Shown: one piece after another, positions 20,284-29,201 of the stretch
How positions within the stretch are numbered: the stretch's first letter is position 1
Layout: each line of letters begins with the position of its first letter
Assembly (NCBI GenBank): GCA_001776935.1
Contig: MFDN01000009.1
Coordinates: 1 to 34,831, forward strand
Reading direction: 5' to 3'
Length of the DNA stretch: 34,831 nucleotides
Source: Candidatus Daviesbacteria bacterium RIFCSPLOWO2_01_FULL_39_23
Lineage (GTDB): Bacteria; Patescibacteriota; Microgenomatia; Daviesbacterales; UBA10151
Notes under the pieces: generated by a model
The model's database searches: none
Told to the model about the DNA's origin: nothing
What the model saw: only the letters and a program-made list of their open reading frames with translations
Translations under genes and position numbers: made by a program

Positions 20284-20311
20284 GCTAATAGCCAAAAGCC
20301 AATAGCTAAAA
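20284..20311. repeat. Heptamer array GCTAATA-GCCAAAA-GCCAATA-GCTAAAA upstream of ruvC
   Basis: Direct reading; ATG of ruvC at 20316. Confidence 0.8.
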
Positions 20312-20315
20312 GCTT

Positions 20316-20849
20316 ATGATTATTTTAGGAATTGATCCCGGAACAGCAACCACCGGTTTCGGAGTTATAAAAATACCTGATGATATTTTAAGCAGGGAAT
20401 TTAACTATGACCTGGAACTGATAGCATATGGCAATATAAGCACTCCTAAAGAGAAGCTTATGCAGGATCGTTTGCATATGATTCACAATGAGCTTAGCAG
20501 TGTTGTTGAAAAGTATAAGCCTGATCAGATTGCCTGCGAAATGTTATTTTTTGGCGCCAATACCAGAACTGCTATCATGGTTGGACAGGCAAGGGGAGTG
20601 ATAATGCTCACAGCGGCCCAGCACAATATTCCCTTTCAGGATTATACGGGTCTACAGGTTAAACTGATGGTGGCCGGTTCCGGCAGGGCCGACAAAAATC
20701 AGGTTCATGACGGAGTAAGGAAGTTTTTGGGTACGCCGGGCAGAAGAAGGAATAAACTTAAAGCACATTGGAAAGGCGGACATTTAGACGATGCCACAGA
20801 TGCCTTGGCAATAGCTATTTGTCATGTGTTAAAGTTGGTTGCGAAATAA
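20316..20849 (+). CDS. ruvC: Holliday junction resolvase RuvC
   Basis: 'MIILGIDPGTATTGFGVI', 'QIACEMLFFGANTRTAIMVGQARGV', 'HLDDATDALAIAICH'. Confidence 0.93.
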   Translation: MIILGIDPGTATTGFGVIKIPDDILSREFNYDLELIAYGNISTPKEKLMQDRLHMIHNELSSVVEKYKPDQIACEMLFFGANTRTAIMVGQARGVIMLTAAQHNIPFQDYTGLQVKLMVAGSGRADKNQVHDGVRKFLGTPGRRRNKLKAHWKGGHLDDATDALAIAICHVLKLVAK

Positions 20850-20933
20850 GGACTAAAGTCCTTGCGATCCTTTGGATCTAAAGGATCTGCTTCGCTTGCA
20901 GAATCTTGCCTTTTTTGAAAGGATTCAAAAAAC

Positions 20934-21716
20934 GTGAAACTAAATTTAAATAAAAGACAAAAAATAGTTATCTCCTCAGTTGTGTTAACTCTAGGGCTTT
21001 TATCAACACAAATGGTTGATTTTAACTTGAGGTTCCGCTTTTTGGCAGGTCTTGCTGTTTTGGCATACACGCTTTCTGTCTGGTCTTTGTGGGATGGATT
21101 AAATGCCACAAAAGCATTTGTACTTTTAATTTTGCCGACCCTCTTTGCAACAGCAGTTGGGAGTTTTTATTTTCTTTTGCCGGTGAGATGGCTTACAAGA
21201 CTGCCGGTGGCTGTCGTGTTTGGCCTAACTTTCTATTTATTGTTGCTTGCGCAAAACGTTTTTAACGTGGCAAGTTTGCGTACCATTCCTTTATATAGGG
21301 CTGCTTCGACAGCCAGTTTTCTTTTTACGCTTCTTTCAGCCTTCTTTATATACCATGTAGTCTTTGCTTTTAATTTATTATTTTTATGGAATGGGATAGT
21401 GATTTTTTTAGTAAGTTTCCCTCTGATTTTACAGCTTCTTTGGACTATCTCGATGGAAGACAGGATCTCAATAGCCATACTTGTGCAGAGCTTTATTTTG
21501 AGCCTGGTGTTAGGGGAGCTGGCCCTGAGCTTTTCTTTTTGGCCTTCGCCTGTGACAATCCGGTCTTTAACAATCTCATCTGCAATGTATGTTCTTTTAG
21601 GGTTAACAACGCAAAATCTTCGGAGCAGACTTAACGGGAGAGTGGTCTGGGAGTATGTTGGTATCGGGGTGGCGGTGTTTTTGGTCAGTTTAGTGTCAAC
21701 TTCCTGGGGTGGGTAA
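20934..21716 (+). CDS. Hypothetical multi-pass membrane protein
   Basis: 260-aa ORF (GTG start) with multiple hydrophobic helices; no recognised family. Confidence 0.65.
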   Translation: MKLNLNKRQKIVISSVVLTLGLLSTQMVDFNLRFRFLAGLAVLAYTLSVWSLWDGLNATKAFVLLILPTLFATAVGSFYFLLPVRWLTRLPVAVVFGLTFYLLLLAQNVFNVASLRTIPLYRAASTASFLFTLLSAFFIYHVVFAFNLLFLWNGIVIFLVSFPLILQLLWTISMEDRISIAILVQSFILSLVLGELALSFSFWPSPVTIRSLTISSAMYVLLGLTTQNLRSRLNGRVVWEYVGIGVAVFLVSLVSTSWGG

Positions 21717-21818
21717 GGTAAAATATTTGGCATTTTTCAATTGACATTTAACAATTTAGATTATTGGGACCAGTCAAAGTGGGGAAGTAGGGTGTATAAA
21801 ATTGTAAGATTGTGAAAA

Positions 21819-21899
21819 ATATCCTATAATCTCGTGAAAACTCCGGACGATACAGTTTGATATAGTTACCAGACACGAGATATTAAAATTATAGGATAT
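21819..21899. repeat. Nested inverted repeat ATATCCTATAAT-CTCGTG ... CACGAG-N8-ATTATAGGATAT
   Basis: 12-bp outer arms 21819-21830 / 21888-21899 and 6-bp inner arms 21831-21836 / 21874-21879. Confidence 0.8.
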
Positions 21900-22087
21900 A
21901 TTGTGCCTATATTGGCATGTCTTGTGGATAAGTGCTAAATCAAAACCCGAAGCTCTGCCGGAGAAGAGGGGTGCTTCTTTCCTCTTACAATGCCTTGCTA
22001 ACTGTTATATAAGCGGTATGTAATGAGCTGCTCTGTATTTGTGTTTTAAGCTTGTCTTCTCCTCTTTTGGGGGTAAGGAAACTTCCC

Positions 22088-22112
22088 TATATTGTCGATG
22101 TCGTACAATATA
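22088..22112. repeat. Inverted repeat TATATTGT-cgatgtcgt-ACAATATA
   Basis: Perfect 8-bp arms, 9-nt centre. Confidence 0.8.
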
Positions 22113-22250
22113 AAACATTGCAGTAAGCTGGAGAAGTGGTCTTTTTGGAAACAATACTGAGTAAATAAACATTACCAGAAGACTTTATGTTATTTAATCT
22201 TGTACAAATTTTTATATATTTCCTATTGATTTTGTTTGTTTTTCTAATTA

Positions 22251-22278
22251 CTAAACACTAAATCCTAAACTCTACCTT
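22251..22278. repeat. Heptamer array CTAAACA-CTAAATC-CTAAACT-CTACCTT
   Basis: Direct reading; similar to the complement of the TAGGGTT-type array at 11314. Confidence 0.65.
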
Positions 22279-22301
22279 TAGGGCTTTAGAAAGCCCTAAA
22301 C
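22278..22301. repeat. Palindrome TTTAGGGCTTTAGAAAGCCCTAAA
   Basis: 11-bp arms separated by AG. Confidence 0.8.
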
Positions 22302-22539
22302 CTTAGATGACCTATTCTACGTCTTATCCCCTCAAAAGCCGTTTTTGGGGCACTGTAGGGCTTCGTGCCTATATGGGTTCAAGGAGCGTAAAATCCCAAA
22401 TTAGAAGACTGGTGTTTTTTATTCACTGATATGCCTTCGTAGCGCTAATGGTTTCGCCCCGTAAGGATATACCCGCTGGTAACGATCTAACGTTACTTCA
22501 ATCCCTTAAGTATTATACAGCTTAGTTTTAAATTAATAC

Positions 22540-22569
22540 TTGACAGTGTCCGTTTAGCTTTGTTATTAT
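22540..22569 (+). promoter_or_regulatory. Promoter TTGACA-N18-TATTAT for the recombinase
   Basis: TTGACA 22540-22545, TATTAT 22564-22569; ATG 22603. Confidence 0.6.
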
Positions 22570-22602
22570 TCTTGTAATCAGCATTACACGAAGTCTAAAT
22601 TT

Positions 22603-23601
22603 ATGCCCAACCCTACAAAAGAAAATATAGAAACTCCTCCTCTTTTTTCCAACATGGATTTGATAGATGACTTCTTTCTTTTCCTCCAAACAAATAACTA
22701 TTCCCCTGCAACTACCTATCATTATAAAAACGATCTTGCTATATTTGATAATTTTTTAAAATCCAGAAATTTAAGAGTTAAAGATTTGGATAAACGTTTA
22801 ATATTTGAATTTAAGGCTTATCTTTCATCCGACGAGAGACAGACTGCTACTACTCATCAGGAAGGAGCTATAAGATTATCCTCTGCCAGTATAAACAGAT
22901 GTTTATCCGCAGTCAGAGCTTATATCAGGTTCTTAATCGAACAGGATTATGATACTCCGGTAGTCCCTGATCAATTTAAAATGGTCAAACGCGAGCGGAC
23001 TCATCCAAACGTTGCTGAACTGGGCGAGTTGATATCTCTGATCGAATCACCGTCAAGTATAGAGCAGGATCAGGTCATAGCTGTCCGCAATAGGGCTATC
23101 TTGGAGGTTTTGTTTGCAACAGGGATGCGTATTTCAGAACTTGTAAATTTAAACAGGAGGGATTTGAATATAGAAGGAAAGATTTTTATTACCGGTAAAG
23201 GCCGGAAACAAAGATTTGTATATCTTACGGAGCGGGCTAAGTTTTATTTGAACCAATATTTGACTTTGAGGAATGATAATCAGCAAGCCTTATTTATTCC
23301 GACTAAAACCAGAAGTAAAGACAAGCTATCCTCAAGACTTACTCCCAGATATATTCAAGAAAGACTTAAAACTTATAGGGAAAAACTAAGAATAAATTTG
23401 CCAACTACCCCGCATTCTTTTCGTCATGGATTTGCTACCTATTTGGCAGAAGAAGGCGCATCACCGGCAGCGATACAGATATTGCTTGGCCATGAATCTC
23501 TAAATACTACAACCAGGTATGTAAGTGCATCTGACCGTTTCGCCCAGGAGTCGCACAGGAAGTATCATCCTTTGACTGAAAGATCTGATAATGGTAAGTG
23601 A
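22603..23601 (+). CDS. XerC/D-like tyrosine recombinase
   Basis: 'ATGMRISELVNLNRRDL', 'TPHSFRHGFATYLAEEGASPAAIQILLGHESLNTTTRYV'. Confidence 0.93.
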   Translation: MPNPTKENIETPPLFSNMDLIDDFFLFLQTNNYSPATTYHYKNDLAIFDNFLKSRNLRVKDLDKRLIFEFKAYLSSDERQTATTHQEGAIRLSSASINRCLSAVRAYIRFLIEQDYDTPVVPDQFKMVKRERTHPNVAELGELISLIESPSSIEQDQVIAVRNRAILEVLFATGMRISELVNLNRRDLNIEGKIFITGKGRKQRFVYLTERAKFYLNQYLTLRNDNQQALFIPTKTRSKDKLSSRLTPRYIQERLKTYREKLRINLPTTPHSFRHGFATYLAEEGASPAAIQILLGHESLNTTTRYVSASDRFAQESHRKYHPLTERSDNGK

Positions 23602-24127
23602 AGATTTTGTAAAGATTTTTTACAGTAATTTTACCTTAAATATTGATTGGGACAATATTGATGAAATAACTTGGATGTATAACGAAGGGTTATTTAGTAT
23701 GATTGCTCAGCCAGTTGCATTACATGATGAATTTAATGAAAGAATAGAATTGGTTTCGAAGCCCAAAAATGGTTTTGTAAGAAGCGGTGAGAATGGTGGG
23801 CACTTAGCATTAAAGTCTTTAGCGAGGGATCATCTGGTTGGACATTGCAATGTTTTAAATGGAGATGTTCGTTATGAATATCCCTTGATCGGTTTTGAGG
23901 TAGATGTCATAGATAAAGATCTGCATTTTCCTGTAGAGTGCGGAGATACGAATGTTTTAAAATTAGAGAAATATTTGTTTCTTCCGGCTACAAAAAAGAT
24001 GTTAATCCTTCCCTATCCTCATGGTGAAGATGTAAAGGTTTTTATGTTTGAGGCTAAGCCCCGATTTTTTGAATATATAATACATAAACAAAATTTTCTT
24101 AATCAGAAGAACGCGAAGCTGCGTTAG
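23591..24127 (+). CDS. Hypothetical protein, translationally coupled to the recombinase; possible nuclease-like fold
   Basis: 178-aa ORF overlapping the recombinase stop by 11 bp; 'GFEVDVIDKDLHFPVECGDTNVLKLEKYL' vaguely recalls a PD-(D/E)XK core. Confidence 0.55.
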   Translation: MVSEDFVKIFYSNFTLNIDWDNIDEITWMYNEGLFSMIAQPVALHDEFNERIELVSKPKNGFVRSGENGGHLALKSLARDHLVGHCNVLNGDVRYEYPLIGFEVDVIDKDLHFPVECGDTNVLKLEKYLFLPATKKMLILPYPHGEDVKVFMFEAKPRFFEYIIHKQNFLNQKNAKLR

Positions 24128-24201
24128 TCGCTTAAAGAGCATCCTTGTCGCACAATATTGTTGTTTCCCCCTTTTTTCTATTTTGTGTTACTATCGAATT
24201 A

Positions 24202-26349
24202 ATGGGGCTTTTTGGCTATAAGTTAAAACTTTACGAGTTAATTACTTTCGCGATCCTTATTATTCTTATATTGGCGATCCCCTCTTCTGTTTACTTAGTA
24301 AAAAAAACACAAATTTTAAAAAGTAAGGCAACGAGTAATTTTAATGTTGGAGTAAATATTGTTGGAATAACTCATTTAGGACCGGATGATATGGAAGCAA
24401 ATTTAGCAGAGATAGCGAGAATGGGAGGAAAAGTAGTCAGGGTTTTTGCTCCTAAAGATGAAGTATCTCATGAGGTAGCTGCCCAGAGATTAGATGATTT
24501 TTTGAGTCGTGCACAAAGGTATGGAATTACTGTTATTGTTGCTTTGATTGATTTTTACGGCAGTGGATACAGGCCGCAAGGCACTGAAGGTTTTTATACT
24601 GATAATTTTAATGGTATCCCTCTCTTAAATCATGACTTTTTTGCAGGTGGATATAGGGGCGCTTATAAGCAATTTATTGAGACAGTTGTCTCCCGTAATA
24701 AACATCATTCCAACATTTATGCCTGGGAGATTGGTAATGAATTGAAAGATGATAAAAGCCCGGAAACATTTATCGATTTTATGAAAGATATTGCTTCAAC
24801 TATAAAAAATCTTGATCCGGGTCATTCGATTGCTTCGGGTATGTTAAGTGCTGGCCATGCTAATTTATCACCGGAGGCTCTTTACAATGCTGTACCTGAT
24901 ATAAATATTGTGACGATTCATATGTATAACGGCAACCGGGCCGGCGAACAAGATACGGCTTGGGCTCAAGTCAATGGTAAAGTTTTTATAGATGAAGAGG
25001 CAGGATATTCCGGAAGCGGTGATCGCACCTCACAAATGAGAGATGAAATAGAATTCTGGAAGAGCCGCGGAGCAGCAGCTATATTACAGTGGGGATTTAT
25101 AGCAGGGGGCTTGGGAGATAATGGATTCGGTGACAGGGATTTTGGTATGGATACCATTTGGCATTCAGATTACAATAATTTGTTTTCCTTATATCAATCA
25201 TTTAACGGTGGTGGTAATCCAGCTCCTCCGCCCGGTGGAGGCAGTTGCAATATCGATTATCAATCCCCTAGTTTAAAAGACAGTTGTTCTGCCTGTCTTT
25301 CTTCTAAAGATCCGGGTTTGGCCGGCAGCTTTAAGAGTTTGAATCCTTCTAAGTTCAACAGTTGTTCCACCAAAGAGCTTTTGGCTTACTGGTGCAACGG
25401 CGGCATCAGTCCCCAGGCTATGAAAGATTGCCTGAAATGGAAAAGCGCCTGCGGCGCAAGCTGTGCCGGCGAGTGGGTTATGGCAGATGCAAATTGTCAG
25501 GATAGTTGTTCAAATTGTGTTTTGCAGTATAGGGACGATATTTTACCTTTCTTTCTGCAAAATCAATGGGATGTCCGTTGCCAAAATTATTCCAAGATTG
25601 TCAGCAACTGGTGCGGGATTGATCCCAAAGGTTGCTCCGACGTCAAAAACAATAACTGTAAATCAAGTTGTTCCGGCGGCGGCGCAACAGTTTCTCCAAG
25701 TCCTGCCGTAGGCGGCACTATCTATGGAGTAATTTGGGATGATACCAAAGGCAATACCAAACAACCTGACGGAGTCAGGCAACCTGATGAGCCTTTAATT
25801 TCCGGTATTAAAGTCTGTGTCAGGCAGCTTACTTCCTCCGATCCTGCAAATTGCACCGTCACGCAGGATAAACTTAATGATGCAAAGGGCAACTATAAAT
25901 TAACAGGAGTAGCAGCAGGCAGCCGTAAAGTCTTTGTTGATAGCAGTTCTTTTGGAAGCTGGGCACCGGTTAATCTCACTGAAAGAGCTACTAATCCTGC
26001 TGCTTTACAGGCCGGCAAAAGCGCCAGCGCTTCTTTTTACTTTAAACCAATCCTTTCAAGTCCTGCTCCGTCTTCTTCTCCCTCTCCCGTGTCATCCCCT
26101 ACACCTACACCAACTCCAACTCCTACACCCACGCCATCCCCATCCCCTACACCTACACCTACACCAACCCTGCAGTTATCTTCTGAACAAATTAAATTCG
26201 ATTTGAATAAGGATAAAAAGATCAATAGTATAGATGTTAGTTTATTCCTTGAATTTTGGCGAAACGACAGTTATTCCCAAAAGTACGATTTTAATAATGA
26301 CGGGGTAATTAATACGATAGATTATGCCAGCCTGCTAAGTAATTTTTAG
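24202..26349 (+). CDS. Secreted GH5-like glycoside hydrolase with two Cys modules, SdrD-B/SpaA-like domain, Pro/Thr linker and C-terminal type I dockerin
   Basis: TIM-barrel-like 'NIYAWEIGNELKDD' and 'KVFIDEEAGYSG'; C-terminal 'FDLNKDKKINSIDVSLFLEFW...YDFNNDGVINTIDYASLLSNF'. ATG at 24202 (MGLFGYKLKLYELITFAILIILILAIPSS) preferred over the tracked TTG at 24145. Confidence 0.82.
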   Translation: MGLFGYKLKLYELITFAILIILILAIPSSVYLVKKTQILKSKATSNFNVGVNIVGITHLGPDDMEANLAEIARMGGKVVRVFAPKDEVSHEVAAQRLDDFLSRAQRYGITVIVALIDFYGSGYRPQGTEGFYTDNFNGIPLLNHDFFAGGYRGAYKQFIETVVSRNKHHSNIYAWEIGNELKDDKSPETFIDFMKDIASTIKNLDPGHSIASGMLSAGHANLSPEALYNAVPDINIVTIHMYNGNRAGEQDTAWAQVNGKVFIDEEAGYSGSGDRTSQMRDEIEFWKSRGAAAILQWGFIAGGLGDNGFGDRDFGMDTIWHSDYNNLFSLYQSFNGGGNPAPPPGGGSCNIDYQSPSLKDSCSACLSSKDPGLAGSFKSLNPSKFNSCSTKELLAYWCNGGISPQAMKDCLKWKSACGASCAGEWVMADANCQDSCSNCVLQYRDDILPFFLQNQWDVRCQNYSKIVSNWCGIDPKGCSDVKNNNCKSSCSGGGATVSPSPAVGGTIYGVIWDDTKGNTKQPDGVRQPDEPLISGIKVCVRQLTSSDPANCTVTQDKLNDAKGNYKLTGVAAGSRKVFVDSSSFGSWAPVNLTERATNPAALQAGKSASASFYFKPILSSPAPSSSPSPVSSPTPTPTPTPTPTPSPSPTPTPTPTLQLSSEQIKFDLNKDKKINSIDVSLFLEFWRNDSYSQKYDFNNDGVINTIDYASLLSNF

Positions 26350-26414
26350 GAAGAGAAACGTTGACAAAGTTACTATATATAGTTCACTATTAATTGGAAG
26401 GCCTATCATCATAA

Positions 26415-29162
26415 ATGGGAAAATTGTTGGATAATATTAAAAACGAAATAATAAACTTATTTCAAAGTAAAAAAAATCTTGTTAATTTACTACTTTTGGG
26501 GATAATGATTCTGGCTCTTCCTTTGACTGTTAAGGTGGTGCGAGAGCAGCAGATAGTTCAATCCCGGGCTGTTAATCCGCCGATTGTTTTTAAAGGAGAT
26601 AATGTTTCTCAAAAAGATGGCAAATGGGTGGCATCAAAGCCGCAAATTACCCTTGAGCTTACCTCTCCTTTTGGCCCACCTGCAGGAGTAGGTATAAATA
26701 ACCCTACTCCTTCGCCTTCAGCCGGAAACCCCACTCCTTCTCCTTCTCCTTCTGTATCTCCCTCCCCCAGCGCTGCAGGCAGAGCCTGTTCAGGAAATGC
26801 ATGTACAGATTGTATTTTAAACAAACGGGATGATGTTTTAAATTATTATAAAAATAACGGTTGGGACATCAGTTGCGCAAATCAGACAAAGGTTAAAGAT
26901 GACTGGTGTAAGATCGATGCGTCAGGTTGCCAAACTGTTAAAAGCGGCGCCTGTGCTTCTGCCTGCAGCACCACCTCTTTTATTCCGTCAGGGGAAGGCT
27001 TTGCGTTGTTTTCACCGGTTAAAACAGCATATGCTGCTGAATGTGAGTGTGAATATGTAGATTCAGCGGCTGTGAGTGGACATAATGAGTGTACCAGCGG
27101 TCAGGCAGTTTACTCGGGAAACTGCACTGCTCCTAATTACAACCCTGGCTGTTCTGCATTTAAAAGATGCGTAGAGCCTGTAACTTCCTGCCCGGCAGGT
27201 CAGGATAAAGTTAAAGTAGATTTTAATACCAGTAAAGGTTACCTTGTTAATAATACAATTGTAGGATCAGACTTAAATCCATATAAAGGAACCGGGGAAT
27301 GCGGTTATAAATATTATGTTTGGAAATCTACTTTACCTAGTGGCGAGTATTGTGTTACATACAGTTTTGGTAAATGGGATGATCAAACCAAATGTCCGAA
27401 ACAAACCGGTTCCCCTCCTCCTGCATCCGTTCCTCCTGGCGGGTCAGTCACTACAAAGTGCGGCACTACAAAAACCTGGGCACAAATTGATGCAGAACTC
27501 AAAACCGCCGGATGGCCGGGTCCTTTTGATCACAGCCAGAATGAATTAACAGCATATAACAATACTGTTGTATGTCCCAGCGCTTCTCCTTCCTCAGCTC
27601 CTTCTTCTTCCCCGGCTGTTTCTCCTTCACCGCAGGGAGCGACAACTGTTGCGTTCAGGGTTGCAGAAAACCCGGCTGATTTTGCTGAAACAGGTTCAAA
27701 CGGCTGGCAAGTTTATACTTCTCATCCTATGAAAAACATCAGCTTTGAATTCAAAGATAAAAAACCGGGACAAAAGTCCGTGTTTGTAGAATTTAAGGAT
27801 TCAACATTGCCGGCTCCTAATGTTGAAAGAAAAATTGAACAAATAACACTTTTGGGTTCTGGTCCGGCAATTACAGGTTGTTCTTTGAACTTTGAAGATA
27901 CAGGTGCTGTGTTTGTATTGAGCGGACAAAACTTTGGTTCTGATAAAGGAGCTATCAAAAGCGGTGAAACAAGTTTATCAATAAGAGAGTGGAAAGATGA
28001 CAGCGTTAAGGTGGTGTGGTCAAATGCTCCGCAAGGAGTTGCGATTCCCATAATTTTGACCAGCAAGGACGGTCAATCAAGCCAGGAGGCTCAATGCAGT
28101 GCAATTTCTCAGCTTGCTTTGGGAGCTAAGTTTTTCTGCAGGGCGCCGTCCACTCATGATATGGATGATGTGGATATAACTTTGGCAGGTGTTTTTAAAG
28201 ATGGCACAAAGCTAAATCAAAAAATCCGAATAAACAGGGATGGCAGTATTGCAGGCTTAAATCAAAAGCTTGAGGCAGGTAAAAGATACAGACTATCAAT
28301 TAAGGCTCCGGGAACTTTGCGAAGGACGGTTGAGTTTACAGCAAGCGGTGGGACTACCAATATTCCTGATTTCGTTTTACCTGTAGGTGATATTTTTCCT
28401 GCTGATGGTGGAGATGGCGTAATTAACAGTTTAGATAAGGCGGAATTAAACCGCCAGTGGATTATCTCGCAATCTGCAAGCGGCAGGTCCGGAGATTTTA
28501 ATAGGGATGGACGGGTTAATTCTATTGACTGGGCCTGCATGAGATTTGATTTTGGAGATTCGGATCAGGAAGTAGCTGTGCCTGGTGCGCCGGTTGTTTC
28601 TCCTTCCCCAAGCGCCAATCCTTCGGTTTCTCCTTCCCCAAGCGCCAGCCCAAGCCCTAGTCCGAGTCCCACTATAACCCAGGTGGTTAGCCTGTCTCCT
28701 CAAACATTAACCTCCGGTGCATCTCTTGCCAAATTATGGACTACAACATTTTCTAATTCTGCAGACTTTAAAAATATTAAGAATGCCTTTATCCTTATTT
28801 CTGTAAATGGAAGCAATAAGCCGGCCACAGATCCTACATTTTTCAATGGATACTATAATGTGGCTGACAATAAATTTTATGTCTGGGATCCGGGTAAAAC
28901 AGGCGGAGAAGGTTGGATAGGAGGATTTACGCCGGGAAGTGCAGGATCAACAATTGCTGTTAATTCTTTTGGCTTAATTCCGCTTTTAAACGGCAATGGC
29001 ACCAATACAAACGGAACCGGAGGCAAAAACCTGGTCTTAAATTGGTATATCACATCAAGCGGTGGAGCAAAAGGCAAAACTTACAAAATATTCTTAAGGG
29101 CGCAGGGAAAGGAAGGAACTGATACAGGCTGGGTGGAGAAAGGAAGCTGGACAATTAATTAA
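26415..29162 (+). CDS. Large secreted dockerin-containing protein with Cys module, IPT/TIG-like domain, internal dockerin and a C-terminal beta-rich domain
   Basis: 915 aa; N-terminal TM; 'GDGVINSLDKAELNRQWI...GDFNRDGRVNSIDWACMRFDFGD'; 'SGPAITGCSLNFEDTGAVFVLSGQNFGSDKG'. Confidence 0.82.
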   Translation: MGKLLDNIKNEIINLFQSKKNLVNLLLLGIMILALPLTVKVVREQQIVQSRAVNPPIVFKGDNVSQKDGKWVASKPQITLELTSPFGPPAGVGINNPTPSPSAGNPTPSPSPSVSPSPSAAGRACSGNACTDCILNKRDDVLNYYKNNGWDISCANQTKVKDDWCKIDASGCQTVKSGACASACSTTSFIPSGEGFALFSPVKTAYAAECECEYVDSAAVSGHNECTSGQAVYSGNCTAPNYNPGCSAFKRCVEPVTSCPAGQDKVKVDFNTSKGYLVNNTIVGSDLNPYKGTGECGYKYYVWKSTLPSGEYCVTYSFGKWDDQTKCPKQTGSPPPASVPPGGSVTTKCGTTKTWAQIDAELKTAGWPGPFDHSQNELTAYNNTVVCPSASPSSAPSSSPAVSPSPQGATTVAFRVAENPADFAETGSNGWQVYTSHPMKNISFEFKDKKPGQKSVFVEFKDSTLPAPNVERKIEQITLLGSGPAITGCSLNFEDTGAVFVLSGQNFGSDKGAIKSGETSLSIREWKDDSVKVVWSNAPQGVAIPIILTSKDGQSSQEAQCSAISQLALGAKFFCRAPSTHDMDDVDITLAGVFKDGTKLNQKIRINRDGSIAGLNQKLEAGKRYRLSIKAPGTLRRTVEFTASGGTTNIPDFVLPVGDIFPADGGDGVINSLDKAELNRQWIISQSASGRSGDFNRDGRVNSIDWACMRFDFGDSDQEVAVPGAPVVSPSPSANPSVSPSPSASPSPSPSPTITQVVSLSPQTLTSGASLAKLWTTTFSNSADFKNIKNAFILISVNGSNKPATDPTFFNGYYNVADNKFYVWDPGKTGGEGWIGGFTPGSAGSTIAVNSFGLIPLLNGNGTNTNGTGGKNLVLNWYITSSGGAKGKTYKIFLRAQGKEGTDTGWVEKGSWTIN

Positions 29163-29201
29163 ACTGGTAAAAAGTTTGAAATTGTAGTACAAAATATATA
29201 T

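Noticed and set aside
21960-22000. GAGGAAAG on the minus strand (complement of ctttcctc) as an RNase P RNA P4 signature
   Set aside because: No matching ACAGAA...GGCUUA partner or overall rnpB layout could be found nearby.
22365-22400. 'gggttcaaggagcgtaaaatccc' as a tRNA or tmRNA T-arm
   Set aside because: No consistent T-stem, acceptor stem, anticodon arm or tmRNA-like ends.
24145-24201. TTG start at 24145 for the GH5-like protein
   Set aside because: ATG at 24202 gives a standard basic N-terminus plus TM and lies 7 nt after a TACTAT -10-like element.
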